Source of the DNA: an uncultured bacterium
GTDB lineage: Bacteria > Planctomycetota > UBA1135 > UBA2386
NCBI GenBank assembly: GCA_938003515.1
Contig: CALKYL010000165.1
Span: forward strand, 1 to 7,713
Length of the DNA stretch: 7,713 nt
Direction: 5' to 3'
A model generated the notes under the pieces. It saw only the letters and a list, made by a program, of their open reading frames with translations, ran no database searches and had not been told where the DNA came from. The translations under genes and the position numbers were made by a program. Shown here one piece after another: positions 6,525 to 7,713 of the stretch. How positions within the stretch are numbered: the stretch's first letter is position 1; every line of letters starts with the position of its first letter.

Positions 6525-7427
6525 ATGAACGCCCCGTCGCGTGAGACCGACTACCCGAACCCCGGCAACGGCATCCTGTACCTGCTGCTGGGCATCCTGC
6601 TGCTCGCCGCGTCGATCCTGTGCTTCGTGTTCGCCGTGCGCGCGTTCCACGACGGCGACGGCGGCCGCGGCGGGCTCCTGCTCGGCGGCTTCTTCGCCGG
6701 CATGATCGCGATGGGCCTGACCTTCCGCGGGCTCGTGATCGTCAACCCGAACCAGTCGAAGGTCGCGGTGCTGTTCGGCAAGTACGTCGGCACGCTGCGG
6801 CGCGACGGCTTCTTCTGGATCAACCCGTTCGCCGTGCGCCGCCCGATCAGCCTGCGCGCGCACAACTTCAACAGCGAGCACCTGAAGGTGAACGACAAGC
6901 GCGGCAACCCGATCGAGATCGGCGCGGTGGTCGTCTGGCGCGTGCGCGACACCGCGCAGGCGGCGTTCGACGTCGAGGACTACGAGTCCTACGTCGAGGT
7001 GCAGACCGAGTCGGCGCTGCGCCACCTCGCGTCGATGCACCCGTACGACACGCCGCACGACGACGAGACGTCGCTGCGCGGCAGCAGCGACTCGATCAAC
7101 GACGAGCTGCAGCAGGAGCTCGAGCAGCGGCTCGCGCGCGCGGGCATCGAGGTCCTCGAGGCGCGGCTGCGCCACCTCGCCTACGCGCCGGAGATCGCCG
7201 GCGCGATGCTGCAGAGGCAGCAGGCCGAGGCGATCATCGACGCGCGCACGCGCATCGTCGACGGCGCGTGCAGCATGGTGCAGATGGCGCTGCAGCAGCT
7301 GCAGGACAGCGACGTCGTGACGCTCGACGAAGAGCGCAAGGCGCAGATGATCTCGAACCTGCTGGTCGTGCTGTGCTCCGAGCGCGGCACCCAGCCGGTC
7401 GTCAACGCGGGCACGATCTACGGCTGA
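6525..7427 (+). CDS. SPFH/Band-7 domain membrane protein
   Basis: A 300-residue protein of the stomatin/prohibitin/flotillin/HflK-C superfamily, membrane scaffolds that form large oligomers and influence protease activity or membrane domains. Two hydrophobic segments lie at about 16-38 ([14 protein letters not shown]) and 50-72, separated by a short Gly/Asp-rich turn, so both ends probably face the same side. The SPFH domain begins at about 70 ([19 protein letters not shown], then [14 protein letters not shown]) and continues through [24 protein letters not shown] to about 230. A short Ala/Gln/Glu-rich helix ([21 protein letters not shown]) follows, much shorter than in flotillins. The gene has its own promoter and ribosome site and is followed 11 bases later by an Arc-like regulator gene. 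No NfeD partner or HflK/HflC pair is present in the window. The precise function is not known. Confidence 0.92.
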   Translation: MNAPSRETDYPNPGNGILYLLLGILLLAASILCFVFAVRAFHDGDGGRGGLLLGGFFAGMIAMGLTFRGLVIVNPNQSKVAVLFGKYVGTLRRDGFFWINPFAVRRPISLRAHNFNSEHLKVNDKRGNPIEIGAVVVWRVRDTAQAAFDVEDYESYVEVQTESALRHLASMHPYDTPHDDETSLRGSSDSINDELQQELEQRLARAGIEVLEARLRHLAYAPEIAGAMLQRQQAEAIIDARTRIVDGACSMVQMALQQLQDSDVVTLDEERKAQMISNLLVVLCSERGTQPVVNAGTIYG

Positions 7428-7438
7428 CGCGCGGGACC

Positions 7439-7627
7439 GTGGCCGACGAGAAGAAGGGCTTCCTGCTGCGCCTGCCGCCGCGGCTGTTCGACGAGCTGCG
7501 CCGCTGGGCCGAGCAGGACATGCGCAGCATCAACGGCCAGATCGAGTTCCTGCTGCGCCGGGCGCTGCGGGAGCGGCTCGGGCGCGAACCGACCGAGCCG
7601 CCGAAGCCGCGCAGGAAGAAGGGCTGA
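7439..7627 (+). CDS. Arc-like ribbon-helix-helix DNA-binding protein
   Basis: A 62-residue protein with the ribbon-helix-helix plan: strand GFLLRLPP (residues 7-14) that would insert into the major groove as part of a dimer, helix A RLFDELRRWAEQDM (15-28), turn RSINGQ, and helix B IEFLLRRALRERLG (35-48). A basic tail PKPRRKKG may add non-specific DNA contacts. Start GTG 7439 is chosen because it lies just ahead of the conserved strand, 11 bases after the SPFH stop; GGGA at 7433-7436 is a poor, close ribosome site, so expression probably depends on translation of the SPFH gene. Position suggests an operon-encoded regulator, perhaps acting on the repeats at 6484-6516. No toxin gene follows on the same strand, so an antitoxin role has no support here. 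Confidence 0.85.
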   Translation: MADEKKGFLLRLPPRLFDELRRWAEQDMRSINGQIEFLLRRALRERLGREPTEPPKPRRKKG

Positions 7628-7635
7628 CCGCAGGA

Positions 7636-7665
7636 CCGCGCCTAGCGCCCCTCGCGCTGGCGCGG
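7636..7665 (+). terminator. GC hairpin after the Arc-like gene, possible bidirectional terminator
   Basis: CCGCGCC (7636-7642) pairs with GGCGCGG (7659-7665). After a single bulged T, AGCGC (7644-7648) pairs with GCGCT (7654-7658), leaving a 5-base loop: 12 pairs in all. It starts 9 bases after the stop codon. There is no T-run on either strand. If the minus-strand frame ending at 7642 is a gene, the hairpin would serve both convergent units. Confidence 0.5.
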
Positions 7666-7713
7666 GCGGGCCGGGCCGAGCCGTTCGCGCAGCGGGGCCG
7701 CGAGCCGCCGCAG
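7642..7713 (-). CDS. Possible C-terminal end of a convergent minus-strand gene
   Basis: Read on the minus strand from the window edge, 23 codons end in TAG at 7644-7642, encoding an Arg/Leu-rich tail (LRRLAAPLRERLG, then PARPRQREGR). Nearly all third positions are G or C, as in the real genes, but a second minus-strand frame scores almost as well in such GC-rich DNA. The family cannot be recognised from so short a piece. The evidence is mainly that the right edge is otherwise empty and that a hairpin sits between two facing ends. Confidence 0.28.
   Translation of the reverse strand: MRRLAAPLRERLGPARPRQREGR

Noticed and set aside
7439..7627. Type II antitoxin of a toxin-antitoxin pair
   Set aside because: RHH folds are common in antitoxins, but the adjacent upstream gene is an SPFH membrane protein and no small toxin gene is seen next to it.
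1..7713. CRISPR array, insertion sequence, tRNA or phage-like segment
   Set aside because: No regularly spaced long repeats, transposase motifs, terminal inverted repeats, tRNA cloverleaf or phage genes were seen on either strand; composition is even apart from the A/T-rich island near 6484-6510.

Overview
The window is very GC-rich (roughly 70%), almost all coding, and read left to right. Tight gene packing, strong G/C preference at third codon positions and the gene families point to a high-GC proteobacterium. A single-chain pyruvate:ferredoxin oxidoreductase, a DinG/YoaA helicase, and a Band-7 protein followed by an Arc-like regulator would fit a gammaproteobacterium such as a member of the Xanthomonadales. 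That placement is inference from gene content and was not tested. No mobile element, CRISPR array, tRNA or rRNA is visible.

Layout: (1) 1-3424, a two-gene operon: the 3' two thirds of a pyruvate:ferredoxin (flavodoxin) oxidoreductase gene, then 2 bases later a dihydroorotate-dehydrogenase-like flavoprotein that lacks the catalytic motif of true dihydroorotate dehydrogenases. (2) 3425-3618, a non-coding gap with a strong GC hairpin and a weak promoter candidate. (3) 3619-6422, a second two-gene unit: a two-helix membrane protein with two DUF3592-like modules, overlapping by 4 bases (GTGA) a complete iron-sulfur DNA helicase of the DinG/YoaA branch. (4) 6423-6524, a short gap with another strong hairpin followed by an A/T-rich island carrying an extended -10 promoter and three degenerate 11-base direct repeats. 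(5) 6525-7627, a third two-gene unit: a two-helix SPFH/Band-7 membrane protein and a 62-residue ribbon-helix-helix (Arc-like) DNA-binding protein. (6) 7628-7713, a hairpin and what may be the last codons of a convergent minus-strand gene.

How the genes may work together: the first unit makes or uses low-potential electrons. The oxidoreductase passes them from pyruvate oxidation to ferredoxin or flavodoxin, and the flavin barrel protein may be a partner or acceptor; that partnership is a guess from linkage. The helicase repairs DNA or clears unusual structures. The third unit looks like a self-contained regulated module: the small regulator is well placed to bind the one-helical-turn repeats over the promoter of its own operon and so control the membrane SPFH protein. 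This last idea is the most interesting testable point in the window.
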